A DNA stretch of 64,000 nt from Cryobacterium sp. (GTDB lineage: Bacteria > Actinomycetota > Actinomycetes > Actinomycetales > Microbacteriaceae). The notes under the pieces are model-generated. The model was not told the origin of the DNA. It made no database searches and worked only from the letters and a program-made list of their open reading frames with translations. The translations under genes were made by a program, and so were the position numbers. Positions 42,997 through 52,872 of the stretch are shown piece by piece (position 1 is the stretch's first letter; each line of letters opens with the position of its first letter). The stretch spans positions 18,791-82,790 of the forward strand of contig JAHBSS010000003.1 of assembly GCA_019639015.1 (NCBI GenBank), written 5' to 3'.

Positions 42997-44172
42997 TTAC
43001 TTGCCGTTGCCGGTATGCCGGCGAATCGTCAAGAGGCTCTCATCCACTACGAGTTTTGCAATCGCGCTAAGTGAGAATTGAGTTGCGGACCACTTCGCCA
43101 GTGCAGCTCGTTCCTTTGCCGATAGCGGGTTTGCAATTGCAGCGTTCATCGCTTCCGCCACTTGAGCAACGTCGTACTCAATCGCGACACCAGCGTTCGG
43201 GTGGTTCGAGGCATGCAGAAATTCAATGGTCGGTCCGACTCCTGTGAAAATCACTGGGCACCCTGCGGCAAGGGAGGAATATACCTTTGTTGCGAGGGCG
43301 TATTCGTTTGCGGGCACCGGCGCGAGGCTTGCTACCGAGGCAGTTGCAATAGAAAGGATTGGGGATAATTCTGCTGGAGGGATTGGCCCGTGGAATTCAA
43401 TTGAACCTTGAATACCGAGGTCTGCCGCTCTCGACCTCATTCGTTCACGTTCTTCGCCGTTTCCGTAATACAAGAGACGCGTTTCTGGATGTTCTGCCAG
43501 CACTATTGACATTGCGTCGACAAAGATCTCTGCTCCGTGCCATTCCGAGTATGTACCAGCGTAGACGAACAGCGGTGGCTTTACCGGAGATTGGCCTTTG
43601 TAGTGAAAGTCCTTAGTGTCGGCGCCAAACCCAATCGGTAGTGCAGGAGCCTTTATACCCACCTTTCGGAATCGATCGATTAACGGTTGGTGGGCGGCAA
43701 AAAGCATCTTCGCACCGTTGAGACCCCAAGTTTCAATGCGACGCAGCGGCCCAATCACAAACCTGTTTTGGGTAACAAGCTCGGCGGCTTCAGTCCAATA
43801 GTCGGCAGCTCGCACAACATATGGCGTTCGCCGTAACCATGCGACAACCCGGACGACCGCGACGGTTGTTGGTGGGGGTTCAACAACGTAAAGATCTGCC
43901 TTTCGCGAAAAGAGCAGTCTAAAAAACAGAGGAAGATCGTAACTTAGGTAACTTAAGTAACCGCGAACATAGTGCTGCTTGTCACGTTTGACTCTTGCTC
44001 TATGCACTTCTATCCCGGGAGGGTCATCAATTTTCATTCCCTTGGGTGGATTTGTCGTGAGAATTGTCACCTCGGCGCCGCGATCCCGAAACTCTTCGGC
44101 CCAGGTTCGGAGGATCGCGGAAGCTGCAGAGATCTCAGGGCCGAATATCCTTGAGGCGATTGTGATTTTCAT
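42997..44172 (-). CDS. Family 4 glycosyltransferase (WbuB-like)
   Basis: 391 residues. MKITIASRIFGPEISAASAI is the open glycine/proline loop of WbuB/PimB-like GT4 enzymes. VYAGTYSEWHGAEIFVDAM starts the donor domain, and PANEYALATKVYSSLAAGCPV carries the E-x7-E-like donor motif region. It would add a sugar to a lipid-linked repeat unit at the cytoplasmic face. The start overlaps the stop of the glycosyltransferase upstream by 4 bp. Confidence 0.85.
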   Translation of the reverse strand: MKITIASRIFGPEISAASAILRTWAEEFRDRGAEVTILTTNPPKGMKIDDPPGIEVHRARVKRDKQHYVRGYLSYLSYDLPLFFRLLFSRKADLYVVEPPPTTVAVVRVVAWLRRTPYVVRAADYWTEAAELVTQNRFVIGPLRRIETWGLNGAKMLFAAHQPLIDRFRKVGIKAPALPIGFGADTKDFHYKGQSPVKPPLFVYAGTYSEWHGAEIFVDAMSIVLAEHPETRLLYYGNGEERERMRSRAADLGIQGSIEFHGPIPPAELSPILSIATASVASLAPVPANEYALATKVYSSLAAGCPVIFTGVGPTIEFLHASNHPNAGVAIEYDVAQVAEAMNAAIANPLSAKERAALAKWSATQFSLSAIAKLVVDESLLTIRRHTGNGK

Positions 44173-45314
44173 TTGGATTCTGAGAGCAGTCTAGAAATGA
44201 TTGCTTCTTGGATCTTCCGATCGGGTTCACTGGATAATTCGTGGGCGAAAGTGTCTGATGCGACCTTGAATGCTTCAATTTGTTCCGCGGTCAAATCCTT
44301 TAGTGTTTCAACTAGCGATTCTGCACTTGTACCTGATGTGATCACCCCATTGCCGTACTTCTCAATGTAACTCTCGATTTCGGGAGCTGGTGAAAACACA
44401 AGTCCAAGCCTTGCTTGGACAAAATCGAAGAACTTGTTCGGCAAATGATAGAGGTGGCTCAGAGTCTTTAAGGGATAAAGAAAGACTCCAAGGTCATACT
44501 GGTTTAACACATTTGGTAGCGACTCTGGCGGAACTGGATCATGCACAGTAACCCCGGGGACTTTTGAGGCTCGTTCTCTAATTTCGTCAAGGTGACCACC
44601 CGGGACGCGTAGCAGATATAGATCGAGACTGAAACCGGTTCCTAGAGTTTCAACCGCATCGATCAACTCAATTATGTTTCGTTCTGCATCAGCTGTACCA
44701 CTATGGACGAGTCGAATGTGATTTCGGTCTACGGTGGTTGGCTCTTGATCTTGAAAATCAGCGGCGTTCCTAACCACTTCTGTGGTTACACCAAAGTTCT
44801 GTTGGTAAAGCCCCGCCAAGCCCGCACTTACGCTTGTTGCAGCATCGACGCGCGGCAAGTATTTTCTGCACAAATGTTGCATATACGGTCCAACAAGCCA
44901 TCTCCAGACGAAAACGGTTGCACGCTCTTCAGGCGCCCACTCGTGCATGTCTGCATAGACAGGCGTGCTCCCAGCGAGCGCAAACGCTAAGGGAAGTGCC
45001 CGAGCGTCGTTTGCAACTACAAGGTCGAAAGAACCAGCCATCTTTGACTTTGAAAGCGCGACCCGCTCTCCTGGAGACTCTAGCTCGACAGAGTTGTAAA
45101 GGCGCATGCCGAGCTTCAGTACGCCAAGTGGGGTCTGAGGCAACGATGCGGCGGAATCGGGAACTTGGATGTGTTCCGAAGATCCAAGCGGCTTCGGACC
45201 ATACCCAACGGTCGTGACGCTTCCGAACTCGCCGAGCACTTCGATTTGCCGGAGAACCCGAGAATCTGCGTGAATTGGCGAGAAAGAAATGCAGAGTATT
45301 CTTCTATTCTGCAC
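44169..45314 (-). CDS. GT-B glycosyltransferase
   Basis: 381 residues from a GTG. RRILCISFSPIHADSRVLRQ, DLVVANDARALPLAFAL, RLVHSGTADAERNIIELIDA, LNQYDLGVFLYPL and HLPNKFFDFVQARLGLVFS. The last blocks repeat those of the enzyme encoded at 40483-41667, so the two are distant paralogues facing each other across the dehydrogenase. Sugar unknown. The next gene overlaps its stop. Confidence 0.82.
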   Translation of the reverse strand: MQNRRILCISFSPIHADSRVLRQIEVLGEFGSVTTVGYGPKPLGSSEHIQVPDSAASLPQTPLGVLKLGMRLYNSVELESPGERVALSKSKMAGSFDLVVANDARALPLAFALAGSTPVYADMHEWAPEERATVFVWRWLVGPYMQHLCRKYLPRVDAATSVSAGLAGLYQQNFGVTTEVVRNAADFQDQEPTTVDRNHIRLVHSGTADAERNIIELIDAVETLGTGFSLDLYLLRVPGGHLDEIRERASKVPGVTVHDPVPPESLPNVLNQYDLGVFLYPLKTLSHLYHLPNKFFDFVQARLGLVFSPAPEIESYIEKYGNGVITSGTSAESLVETLKDLTAEQIEAFKVASDTFAHELSSEPDRKIQEAIISRLLSESK

Positions 45315-45667
45315 AGTGGCCTTTCGTCGGGTGTAGCTAAGTATCTATCAGTCTAAGCGGGCGAGTAGGAGTCGTTTCTGTTTTCGATATCGAGAGGCTA
45401 GATCAAGCCGATTGAGCGGAAGCGCGGCAGGCCGAAATGTACTTGACCGACTCTTGTGAAATTGGCAGTTCAGGTTCAAAGCCTCGGGTTCTTAGACTGA
45501 AAAGATCTTCGCCTGTTTTCGTTTACGCTGCGGAAATTGAATCGCGTATTTGGAAAAACCCATGTGGGTAGTTCGATTGAAGACTAACTTGTGCCTTCAC
45601 CTTTCGATTCCAGTTAGCTCTGATTTCTGCTCGGGTAGACTCGCACTGCTCGAAGAATGGATGCGAA
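45315..45667. other. Divergent intergenic region of about 350 bp without gene
   Basis: It separates the minus-strand glycosyltransferases from the ABC exporter. I found no convincing ORF, hairpin or strong promoter. Start of the more AT-rich part of the locus. It presumably holds promoters for both sides. Confidence 0.4.
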
Positions 45668-47443
45668 ATGAAGGCTCTCCTGAAGCTTTACCGCGAGGTT
45701 GTTGCTGTATTCCCGTTCGGCGGAGCAAAGTTCTTGAAATTATATGCGTGGTTACTTGCCTCGCTCGCGATTTTTGACGCCGGTGCACTTGGATTGTTGG
45801 CAATCATCATCGGGCCGATTGCGGCTGGTCAACCGGTCAAGTTGCCATTTTTGGGCAAGCTCGATACAGCTGGTGTTATTTGGATGATCCTTCTGATTTG
45901 TGTATTGATGGTCGTCAAAGGGGTACTGGCGACTTTGCTTACATGGTGGGCGACACGGAAGGTACCTCGTTATGAAGTAGCAATTGGTGATCGGCTTTTT
46001 AGGGCATATATCAATGCACCTTGGCGTGATCGTTTGCGCAAAAACTCTGCTGAAATCATGCGCTTTGCTGATTCGGGGGTGGATGCTACTGTCAATAGCT
46101 TCGTTTTGCCAGGGGCCACCCTTCTCGGTGAATTCGTTAGCCTCCTCGCGATTATCGTCACACTCGCCATTGTGCAACCTTTAGTAGCGGTCTCGACGCT
46201 GATTTATCTCGGTCTTCTCGGCGTAGCGCTTTTCTTTTGGGTGGCAAAGAGAGCAAGAGTGGCCGGCGAGGTTCATGTCGAAAATACGATCAAAGCATCT
46301 CGACTGGTTCTTGAAATAGTTGGAGCGATGAAGGAAGTTTCGTTACGCAATAAAGAAAACGAAGTGGCTGATGTGGTTGCGGCAACTCGGAGGTTTAGCG
46401 CGGTTGCTCGAGGGAATATGTATTTCCTGACCCAGGTCCCGCGATACGCGCTTGAGTCAGGGTTAATCGTCGGTTTTGTGGTGATTGGAGGAATAGGGTT
46501 CCTAGCGGGCGGAGTGCAACAGGCGATTTCAGCAGTTGCTCTATTTGCGCTCGCGGGCTTTCGGATGGCGCCATCGGTAATCCGGGTTCAATCGGTGCTT
46601 GCACAGATGGTGTCGATTTCGGAGTTTCCTAAGAGAGTTCTTAAGGAACTGGACGAAACAGAGGCTTCGTCAAGCGCGATCTCCAATCGGCCATCTATTC
46701 CGCTACCGAAAAAGATCGAAACGATCGAATTCAAGAGTGTCGGCTTCAAATATTCAGAAAGCGGCCAGCCTGCAATCGTTGGAGTCAATTTGTCAATAAG
46801 GCTCGGCACTTCGGTCGCGTTTGTGGGAGCCTCGGGTGCGGGCAAATCGACAATCATCGATCTCATACTTGGCTTAATCGAACCAAGCGAAGGGCAAATT
46901 TCTATTGACGGAACATCACTCTCTGACTATCGATCCTCGTGGCGGGAGCGGGTCGGCTATGTTCCTCAAGAAGTGGCGATGTTTGATGCGTCGATCGCCC
47001 AAAACGTCGCATTGACGTGGGGCAATGCGTTCGATGAAAAACGAGTGATTTCCGCGCTCAAACAGGCTCAACTTTGGGAGTTCGTAAAAAGTAGAGAAGA
47101 TGGAATTCATTCTCGCGTAGGCGAGCGGGGGTTAGCCGTATCCGGGGGTCAGCGTCAAAGGTTGGGCATAGCTAGAGCGCTCTATTCGAACCCACTAGTT
47201 CTTGTTTTAGACGAAGCGACCAGTGCATTGGACACTTCAACTGAGGCGGAAGTTACGAAGGCGATTGGTGAGGTTCGTGGGGTAACCAAGATTGTTGTTG
47301 CACATCGCTTGGCCACCATTCGACACGTCGACTGCATCTACTTTCTTCAAGGCGGTGAAGTCCTTGGTAGCGGAAAGTTTGAAGAACTCATCAACAAGTT
47401 CCCAGATTTTGCTCAACAAGCTGCGCTGGCGGGGTTGGCATAA
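45668..47443 (+). CDS. ABC exporter, fused permease and ATPase (lipid-linked glycan flippase type)
   Basis: 591 residues. Six membrane segments (about 15-310) followed by an ATPase: Walker A VGASGAGKSTI (about 384), signature AVSGGQRQRLGIARAL, Walker B LVLDEATSALD and H-loop VAHRLATI. This is the half-transporter layout of MsbA/PglK-like exporters, which work as homodimers and can flip lipid-linked oligosaccharides. Placed at the head of a plus-strand set with a glycosyltransferase and two nucleotide-sugar enzymes. A drug or peptide exporter is less likely in this context but not excluded. Confidence 0.87.
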   Translation: MKALLKLYREVVAVFPFGGAKFLKLYAWLLASLAIFDAGALGLLAIIIGPIAAGQPVKLPFLGKLDTAGVIWMILLICVLMVVKGVLATLLTWWATRKVPRYEVAIGDRLFRAYINAPWRDRLRKNSAEIMRFADSGVDATVNSFVLPGATLLGEFVSLLAIIVTLAIVQPLVAVSTLIYLGLLGVALFFWVAKRARVAGEVHVENTIKASRLVLEIVGAMKEVSLRNKENEVADVVAATRRFSAVARGNMYFLTQVPRYALESGLIVGFVVIGGIGFLAGGVQQAISAVALFALAGFRMAPSVIRVQSVLAQMVSISEFPKRVLKELDETEASSSAISNRPSIPLPKKIETIEFKSVGFKYSESGQPAIVGVNLSIRLGTSVAFVGASGAGKSTIIDLILGLIEPSEGQISIDGTSLSDYRSSWRERVGYVPQEVAMFDASIAQNVALTWGNAFDEKRVISALKQAQLWEFVKSREDGIHSRVGERGLAVSGGQRQRLGIARALYSNPLVLVLDEATSALDTSTEAEVTKAIGEVRGVTKIVVAHRLATIRHVDCIYFLQGGEVLGSGKFEELINKFPDFAQQAALAGLA

Positions 47444-47504
47444 GGTACTTGAACTCACTGAAATAGAATTAGTGGGGTCCGAAACCACGATGGAGAAACA
47501 TTAA

Positions 47505-48707
47505 ATGAAGCTTCGTCAATTCGTTGTTGCGGTGGTTCAAAGACGAACTCTTGTGCTTAGTTACAACCTGCATAGATTGCGAAGAGGGCGAAAAAAGCGA
47601 AACTCAGTCAGTTGGGTTGTTGGCCCGGACGAATGTGCTTCAATGGTCTCCCAGATTTCACGGGCAGTTGTAGGTTCATATTCAGTCAATTTTACGCAGG
47701 AAGCCGTTTACGGTTACGAATACGATTTCAGATTCTGGACCAAACCGAATTCTAGATGGCGGTGGATGGAAAGAATCATTCGAGGTCCGATCCTTCTTGG
47801 AAGACTTATGAATCAAGCCCTTGGCTTCATCTATGTAGGCGCTACGGGATTCTTATTGACCGACCCAGACGAACGTGAGTTTGAGTTCGCATATCTCAAG
47901 AAGAAGGGTTTGCCGATCGTCTGCTACTGGTGCGGTTCAGATATTCGATCAATCAAACGGATGCACGAACTTGAAAAGCAGACCGGGGTGCCAAACATAT
48001 CAACTTATATGGGTGAACGGGGTGCAATCTATGAGTCGGATGCATGGGACGATTTAAAACGCAAGATCGCAACCATTTCGAGCCGATATGCGAATGCGAT
48101 GTTCAGCAACACTGTCGATCATTTAAGCTACTTGACCTTAAAGACGGAACCCTTCCTCTACTTTTTGCCGGATAGCGAATCAGTGAATCTCTCAAAATTC
48201 GACGATTTGAAAAGGCCTGTTATCGTTCACGCTACGACTGCACCATCTATAAAAGGCACTGCGTTAGTTCGTTCTGCCATTGCAAGACTTCGCCGAGATG
48301 GTTATCAATTTGAGTATGTGGAACTTATTGGTGTTCCAAATTCAACGGTGAAGGCGGAGCTCGCTCGTGCGCATATTTCGATGAACCAGTTTTATGGTTT
48401 CTCGCCAGCTGTTTTTGGGGTCGAATCTTTGGCTGCCGGTTGTGTGGTAATGATGAGCGCTGACGAATTCGTAGAGACTGACTTGCCTAACGGCAGCAAT
48501 GAATGCTGGGTAGTGACAAAACACTACGAGGTCTATCTCAATCTCAAGAACCTTCTCGACCACCCTGAGACGCTAAAGAGCATTGCAGAACGAGGTTTTG
48601 AATGGGCGAGAGAAAATGCGATGAAAACTCGAGCTAGTGAAAAGCTCGGGCGTGTTCTGGATGCCGTGGTTGACGGTACCTACAAGACATCGGAGGTTAA
48701 CACTTGA
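47505..48707 (+). CDS. Putative GT-B glycosyltransferase
   Basis: 400 residues. The N-terminal 50 residues are strongly basic. Later blocks VIVHATTAPSIKGTALVRSA, FEYVELIGVPNSTVKAELA and AVFGVESLAAGCVVMMSADE resemble the donor-binding half of GT-B enzymes. No family could be named with confidence. GGAGAAA lies about 8 nt before the ATG. It overlaps the following CapD-like gene by 4 bp, so the product probably acts with it. The codon use is AT-richer than in the flanking housekeeping genes. Confidence 0.65.
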   Translation: MKLRQFVVAVVQRRTLVLSYNLHRLRRGRKKRNSVSWVVGPDECASMVSQISRAVVGSYSVNFTQEAVYGYEYDFRFWTKPNSRWRWMERIIRGPILLGRLMNQALGFIYVGATGFLLTDPDEREFEFAYLKKKGLPIVCYWCGSDIRSIKRMHELEKQTGVPNISTYMGERGAIYESDAWDDLKRKIATISSRYANAMFSNTVDHLSYLTLKTEPFLYFLPDSESVNLSKFDDLKRPVIVHATTAPSIKGTALVRSAIARLRRDGYQFEYVELIGVPNSTVKAELARAHISMNQFYGFSPAVFGVESLAAGCVVMMSADEFVETDLPNGSNECWVVTKHYEVYLNLKNLLDHPETLKSIAERGFEWARENAMKTRASEKLGRVLDAVVDGTYKTSEVNT

Positions 48708-50074
48708 GTGATCGCATTCTTATTGTTGGTCGCGGGAAAGCTGGATTGTCGCTCGCGGATGACATCCGACGGCGCGGTGGAGTAGTTATTGGGTTTCTTG
48801 ATGATTCTGCAAGCGGCGAGGGAGTTCTCGGCGATTTAGCTTCCGTGAACCAAGTTGTAGTTGAACACAATGTAGATCTCGTATATTTCGCAATTCCATC
48901 ATCATCTGCAAGTACAGTTCGGAATTTCATAAATTCGATTGAATCCGACAATGTGGACATCGCCATCGTTCCCCGGACCTACGAGATCCTAACGAAAGAG
49001 ACTGTCGACATTAATGACTTGACTGATGTCGATGTGCTCGATCTCGTGGGTAGGGAGCCGGTAAAGCACGACCTGCTTGCGGCTCGAGAGTTTCTTCAGG
49101 GCAAAAGGGTCTTAGTGACGGGTGCTGCTGGGTCTATTGGATCGCGACTGACTCGTCAGATCCTAGCTGCTGGACCTTCGGAAGTTATTTGCATCGACTG
49201 GTGGGAGAACGGAATATTTTTTCTTCAGCAGGATTTGGAGTCACCTAAGAACTTGACCTTTCAAATCGCCGATGTTAAAGATCTCAATCACATGGAGCAG
49301 ATATTTAGCAACTTCAATCCCCAAATTGTTTTCCATGCGGCTGCCTACAAACACGTACCTCTCATGCAGGAAAACCCAATTGAGGCAATTAACAACAACG
49401 TACTTGGGAGTTTGAATCTGATGGAACTCTCGATTCGTCACGGCGTTAGTAACTTCGTATTTGTCTCAACCGATAAAGCCGTCAATCCGGTAAATGTAAT
49501 GGGGGCTACGAAACGACTCGGCGAAATGTTGATGGAGTGTTTCTCGGGACTTTCGTCGAAAATTCGTTTTACGGCTGTGAGATTTGGAAACGTCATTGAG
49601 AGTAATGGCAGTGTGATGCAGATATTCAGATCTCAGATTTCGAAGAAGAAGGCTCTTACCGTTACCCACCCGGATGTGACTCGATTTTTCATGACAATAG
49701 ACGAGGCCAGCCAGCTAATTGTTCAAGCTGCTGCGCTTGGTGAAGATCGCGAGATTTTTGTGTTGGACATGGGTGAACCTGTAAGGATCATCGACCTTGC
49801 GAAGAGCCTGATTCGGGTAGTTGACCCAAGCCTTGAGATCGAGATCACGGGTTTGAGACCAGGCGAGAAAATGTTTGAAGAATTGAGCTATGAACCATCC
49901 AAGGTGAAACTAACTTCAAATGAGAAGATATTCGTGGTCCACGGTGAGAAGGCGTTTGATCGCGGCAAATTCATGACCGAAATGCGAGACCTGGTGCGCT
50001 TGACAAATTCATATCAGATATCAAATCGCGAGGCTATCGAACGCCTTCGAAATTTGGGATTTGCGATTCAGTGA
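48704..50074 (+). CDS. Soluble WbpM/CapD/FlaA1-type UDP-GlcNAc 4,6-dehydratase
   Basis: 456 residues, TTG start overlapping the previous stop (TTGA). Residues 1-130 are a CoA-binding-like Rossmann domain (RILIVGRGKAGLSLADDI) without the membrane helices that WbpM and CapD usually have before it. Residues about 140-420 form the Polysacc_synt_2 dehydratase: LVTGAAGSIGSRLTRQIL, AAAYKHVPLM, VSTDKAVNPVNVMGATKR and RFGNVIESNGSVM. Where the common Y-x-x-x-K stands, this protein has M-G-A-T-K, as known for the large WbpM class. It should make a UDP-4-keto-6-deoxy-HexNAc, the precursor of QuiNAc, FucNAc or bacillosamine. Confidence 0.87.
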   Translation: MSDRILIVGRGKAGLSLADDIRRRGGVVIGFLDDSASGEGVLGDLASVNQVVVEHNVDLVYFAIPSSSASTVRNFINSIESDNVDIAIVPRTYEILTKETVDINDLTDVDVLDLVGREPVKHDLLAAREFLQGKRVLVTGAAGSIGSRLTRQILAAGPSEVICIDWWENGIFFLQQDLESPKNLTFQIADVKDLNHMEQIFSNFNPQIVFHAAAYKHVPLMQENPIEAINNNVLGSLNLMELSIRHGVSNFVFVSTDKAVNPVNVMGATKRLGEMLMECFSGLSSKIRFTAVRFGNVIESNGSVMQIFRSQISKKKALTVTHPDVTRFFMTIDEASQLIVQAAALGEDREIFVLDMGEPVRIIDLAKSLIRVVDPSLEIEITGLRPGEKMFEELSYEPSKVKLTSNEKIFVVHGEKAFDRGKFMTEMRDLVRLTNSYQISNREAIERLRNLGFAIQ

Positions 50075-50937
50075 CAGACAAATCGGGAATAGTCGTTACA
50101 GGATCCACCGGCAGACTTGGAAGACGGCTTCGCAGACTATTTGAGACCCGTGCAATTCAGGGTATCTACTTGTCGAGCGTCAGAAGTACCTCAAGCGACC
50201 ATACAATTCAAGTCGATTTAACTGATCGAGCTCAAATGGAATCAACATTCGCCGAGTATCAGCCGAGCGCAGTGATCCATTTAGCCGCCTTGACAGGAGC
50301 TGAGTGTGAAATCGATCAATCTCGAACTCGAAAGATAAACGTAGAGTCCGTTCGGATGCTTCGAGAATTAAGTTTGCAATTCGGGGTTGCCAGGTTCGTT
50401 CTAGCTTCTACGGCAGGGGTGTATGGTGACAGATACAACGCCCCTGTGTCGGAAAATTCTAGCCTTGAACTTGGTTCAGCGTATGCGAAATCAAAACGAG
50501 AAGCAGAACTCGTCTTTGAGGATTCCAAGACAACGAACTTGGGTTTATCCGCGATTGCGCTTCGCATTTTTAACATATACGGACCCGGAATGACAGACTC
50601 GCTAGTGAATCGGTTGGCAGTCGCGACTTCTGAAAACCCGGTGTATCTGGCTGGTCTAGATACTTTTGTCCGTGACTACGTGCATGTTGATGATGTCGCT
50701 GAGGCATTGTTGAAAGCCTCAACTGTAAGTATCGATTCCGAATTCAAGGTCTTGAATATTGGCGCTGGAAGACCCGTTTCCAATCGAAAGCTCGTGGAGA
50801 GTATCGGAGCAAAGCATTATGCGCTCGAGCAGGAACGAATCAGTTACAGTTGTGCGAATATTTTCGAGGCAAAGCGAGTATTGGGTTTCGCGCCTAGACA
50901 AAGAATCAGATCTGCTGAAGTTTTGGGTCAAATTTGA
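50071..50937 (+). CDS. NAD-dependent epimerase/reductase of the extended SDR family
   Basis: 288 residues. GIVVTGSTGRLGRRLRRLFE (NAD site), VIHLAALTGAECEIDQSR, LASTAGVYGDRYNAPVSE, SAYAKSKREAELVFED (catalytic Y-x-x-x-K) and IFNIYGPGMTDSLVNRL. GTG overlapping the stop of the dehydratase gene. It probably reduces or epimerises the 4-keto sugar made by that enzyme, as WbpV/WbpK-type reductases do; the exact product cannot be told. It is the last gene of the set that starts with the ABC exporter. Confidence 0.83.
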   Translation: MTDKSGIVVTGSTGRLGRRLRRLFETRAIQGIYLSSVRSTSSDHTIQVDLTDRAQMESTFAEYQPSAVIHLAALTGAECEIDQSRTRKINVESVRMLRELSLQFGVARFVLASTAGVYGDRYNAPVSENSSLELGSAYAKSKREAELVFEDSKTTNLGLSAIALRIFNIYGPGMTDSLVNRLAVATSENPVYLAGLDTFVRDYVHVDDVAEALLKASTVSIDSEFKVLNIGAGRPVSNRKLVESIGAKHYALEQERISYSCANIFEAKRVLGFAPRQRIRSAEVLGQI

Positions 50938-50948
50938 TCAACCAGGGA

Positions 50949-52658
50949 TCAACGGCATTGAGCAAAACGTTCCACTGACGGACTCACGCTTGCCGGCCCG
51001 CCAAGCAGCGTCATCTCAGTCGCGCCGAAGTTCTTGATGTCTTGCAAGACATAGGACGGGACGCACGGACCAGGAATTACATACAAGGGTGCAGACTGTG
51101 CACCCGCAACCGCTGCTCCACTCAGCGCGTCAGGGTATGTAAATCCAGCCGCGACATAAACGCGAGTTGCCGTCTCAAACGCATCTCGGTTTATTTGGCC
51201 GGAAACTATAAATCGATCGGAGCCCGAAACACGCTTAACATCCTCAACGCCCGAGACTGCCGCGAGCCCGCTCTCGAGTTCGGGTGTCACACTTGCGGGA
51301 CCTCCAGCAATGATTATGTGCTTAGCGCCCAAGCTTGTTATCAGAGACACAAGTTCAGGGCTCACGCCCGTCAGCTGACCATCAACAAGTAGAACAGGTG
51401 CTTTGATTGACCCTGCAGCAGCGCTTGCCGACAGAGCATCTGGGAATGTCGCACCCGTAGCAAGGTACACGGTTTGGGATCCTGCGGTAAATGCATTTCG
51501 AATTATTGATTCCGCGACTGCATATCTATCGGGTCCGCCTTCACGTCGTATGTTGGGAGCCAGAGTTGAGAGCTGAGCGTAAACATTGTCAGACACTGAC
51601 GCTGGTCCGCCCACCACAACGATTGTGGTCGGCGCCAACCTCTGTATCTCCGATTTCACCTTCGCGGGTAGGGAGTCACTTGGGGTAAGTAGCAGCGGCG
51701 CTTTCTGAAGTGCAGCCGCTGGCGCAGCACTGAGAGCGTCCGGGAAGTTTGAACCTGTCGCTATATAGACCACGGAAGCGGTGGCCGGAAAGTTCTTTTG
51801 ACTTATCCCAATCGCAACGTCATATCGATCAGATCCACCGATTCGATCTACGGTCACGTTTTGCGGGATTATGACGTGTGTGTCACCGAACCAGTTATTG
51901 TAAAAGGCCCAAAAGTTTCTGTTGCCATATGAGGAGCACGAATCTCCGGGTCCGCCTAGATTTGCAAGTGCTGCAGCATTCGGGACATATGGAGTGTAGT
52001 TATAAAGCGCTGCGGTCGCATTGTTCTCAATGTTTACTTCCAGGGTCCCGCAGGAGGTCCCTGGCTTGTATTGGATATTTCTAATACCAGGCTGATACGA
52101 GCCCCATGGTGTAGGAGTGCTATAGCGCTTGAATTGCCATGCGGCTTGATATATCTGGTTGTAGAGTCCCCAATACTTCGCGTCGCAAGTGCCCCCAGTT
52201 GTATCTGGACAGCCGTAGCCCATGGCACGTTGAAGTTTCCCGTCCGACGGGCCTGTATTGGTTATTAGACCTTGTTCCTTCTGGAGGGTAACTATGATGA
52301 CTTTGGCGCTAATTCCACATGCCTTTTGAACTTTGAAAATAATCGTTGATGTTAGCTCTCCGTTTGCACCGACATAGTTTGTACAGATATTGCGATCGGC
52401 AGCACGGTCGTAAGTGTCGGTGCGCACTATATTCAAGCAATTGGAGTTGGAACAACTCGGGAGATTGCTGTCAAGAAACTGTTGTATCTCCTGTTCGGTC
52501 ATTGCATTGCTGTCGTAGAAAGCGTCGTCGCTAATGATATTGCCGGGCTGGAAGTCGCTTCCATTCAATGCGGTCGCATTCTGGGGGGCGAGAAATGCGA
52601 AACAACCGATCGAAAGCGCGACAATACCAGTGAGTAACTTTCGAGCATCTGGTTTCAT
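50949..52658 (-). CDS. Secreted protein with three cell-wall-binding repeats (CWB2)
   Basis: 569 residues. Signal peptide with cleavage near residue 30 (ATA-LN). Residues 30-290 form a cysteine-containing domain with FKVQKACGISAKVIIVTLQKE followed by QGL, YGCPDTTGGTCDAKYWGLYN and FWAFYNNWFGD, a segment often seen before CWB2 repeats in Actinobacteria and reminiscent of a lysozyme-like or hemagglutinin-type module. Three CWB2 repeats follow, each starting with R-x-GG-x-DRY/F and containing ATG-x-x-FPDAL and GGPASV. Known CWB2 domains bind anionic wall polymers non-covalently. The final C is two residues from the end. It is divergent from a second CWB2 protein. Confidence 0.88.
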   Translation of the reverse strand: MKPDARKLLTGIVALSIGCFAFLAPQNATALNGSDFQPGNIISDDAFYDSNAMTEQEIQQFLDSNLPSCSNSNCLNIVRTDTYDRAADRNICTNYVGANGELTSTIIFKVQKACGISAKVIIVTLQKEQGLITNTGPSDGKLQRAMGYGCPDTTGGTCDAKYWGLYNQIYQAAWQFKRYSTPTPWGSYQPGIRNIQYKPGTSCGTLEVNIENNATAALYNYTPYVPNAAALANLGGPGDSCSSYGNRNFWAFYNNWFGDTHVIIPQNVTVDRIGGSDRYDVAIGISQKNFPATASVVYIATGSNFPDALSAAPAAALQKAPLLLTPSDSLPAKVKSEIQRLAPTTIVVVGGPASVSDNVYAQLSTLAPNIRREGGPDRYAVAESIIRNAFTAGSQTVYLATGATFPDALSASAAAGSIKAPVLLVDGQLTGVSPELVSLITSLGAKHIIIAGGPASVTPELESGLAAVSGVEDVKRVSGSDRFIVSGQINRDAFETATRVYVAAGFTYPDALSGAAVAGAQSAPLYVIPGPCVPSYVLQDIKNFGATEMTLLGGPASVSPSVERFAQCR

Positions 52659-52872
52659 GGTGAATCACCCCTTCCCCCGGAGCTTGCCTCTAGAGATTCT
52701 AACAATTTGCTTGTAATAGTGATCGACAATTGATCTCGGGAGTGTTCTAACCCGTTTGTGCTACTGGGCCAAAATTCTTGAGGTGATATTTTTCAAGATC
52801 GCGACGCGCTTGTCCTAGTAACAATTCCAAAAAACATATGGTTCTACCGATTTGTCCACTACGATTTCTTAC

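Noticed and set aside
45315-45667. Riboswitch or small RNA in the divergent gap
   Set aside because: No stable long hairpin or known conserved core could be recognised by eye.
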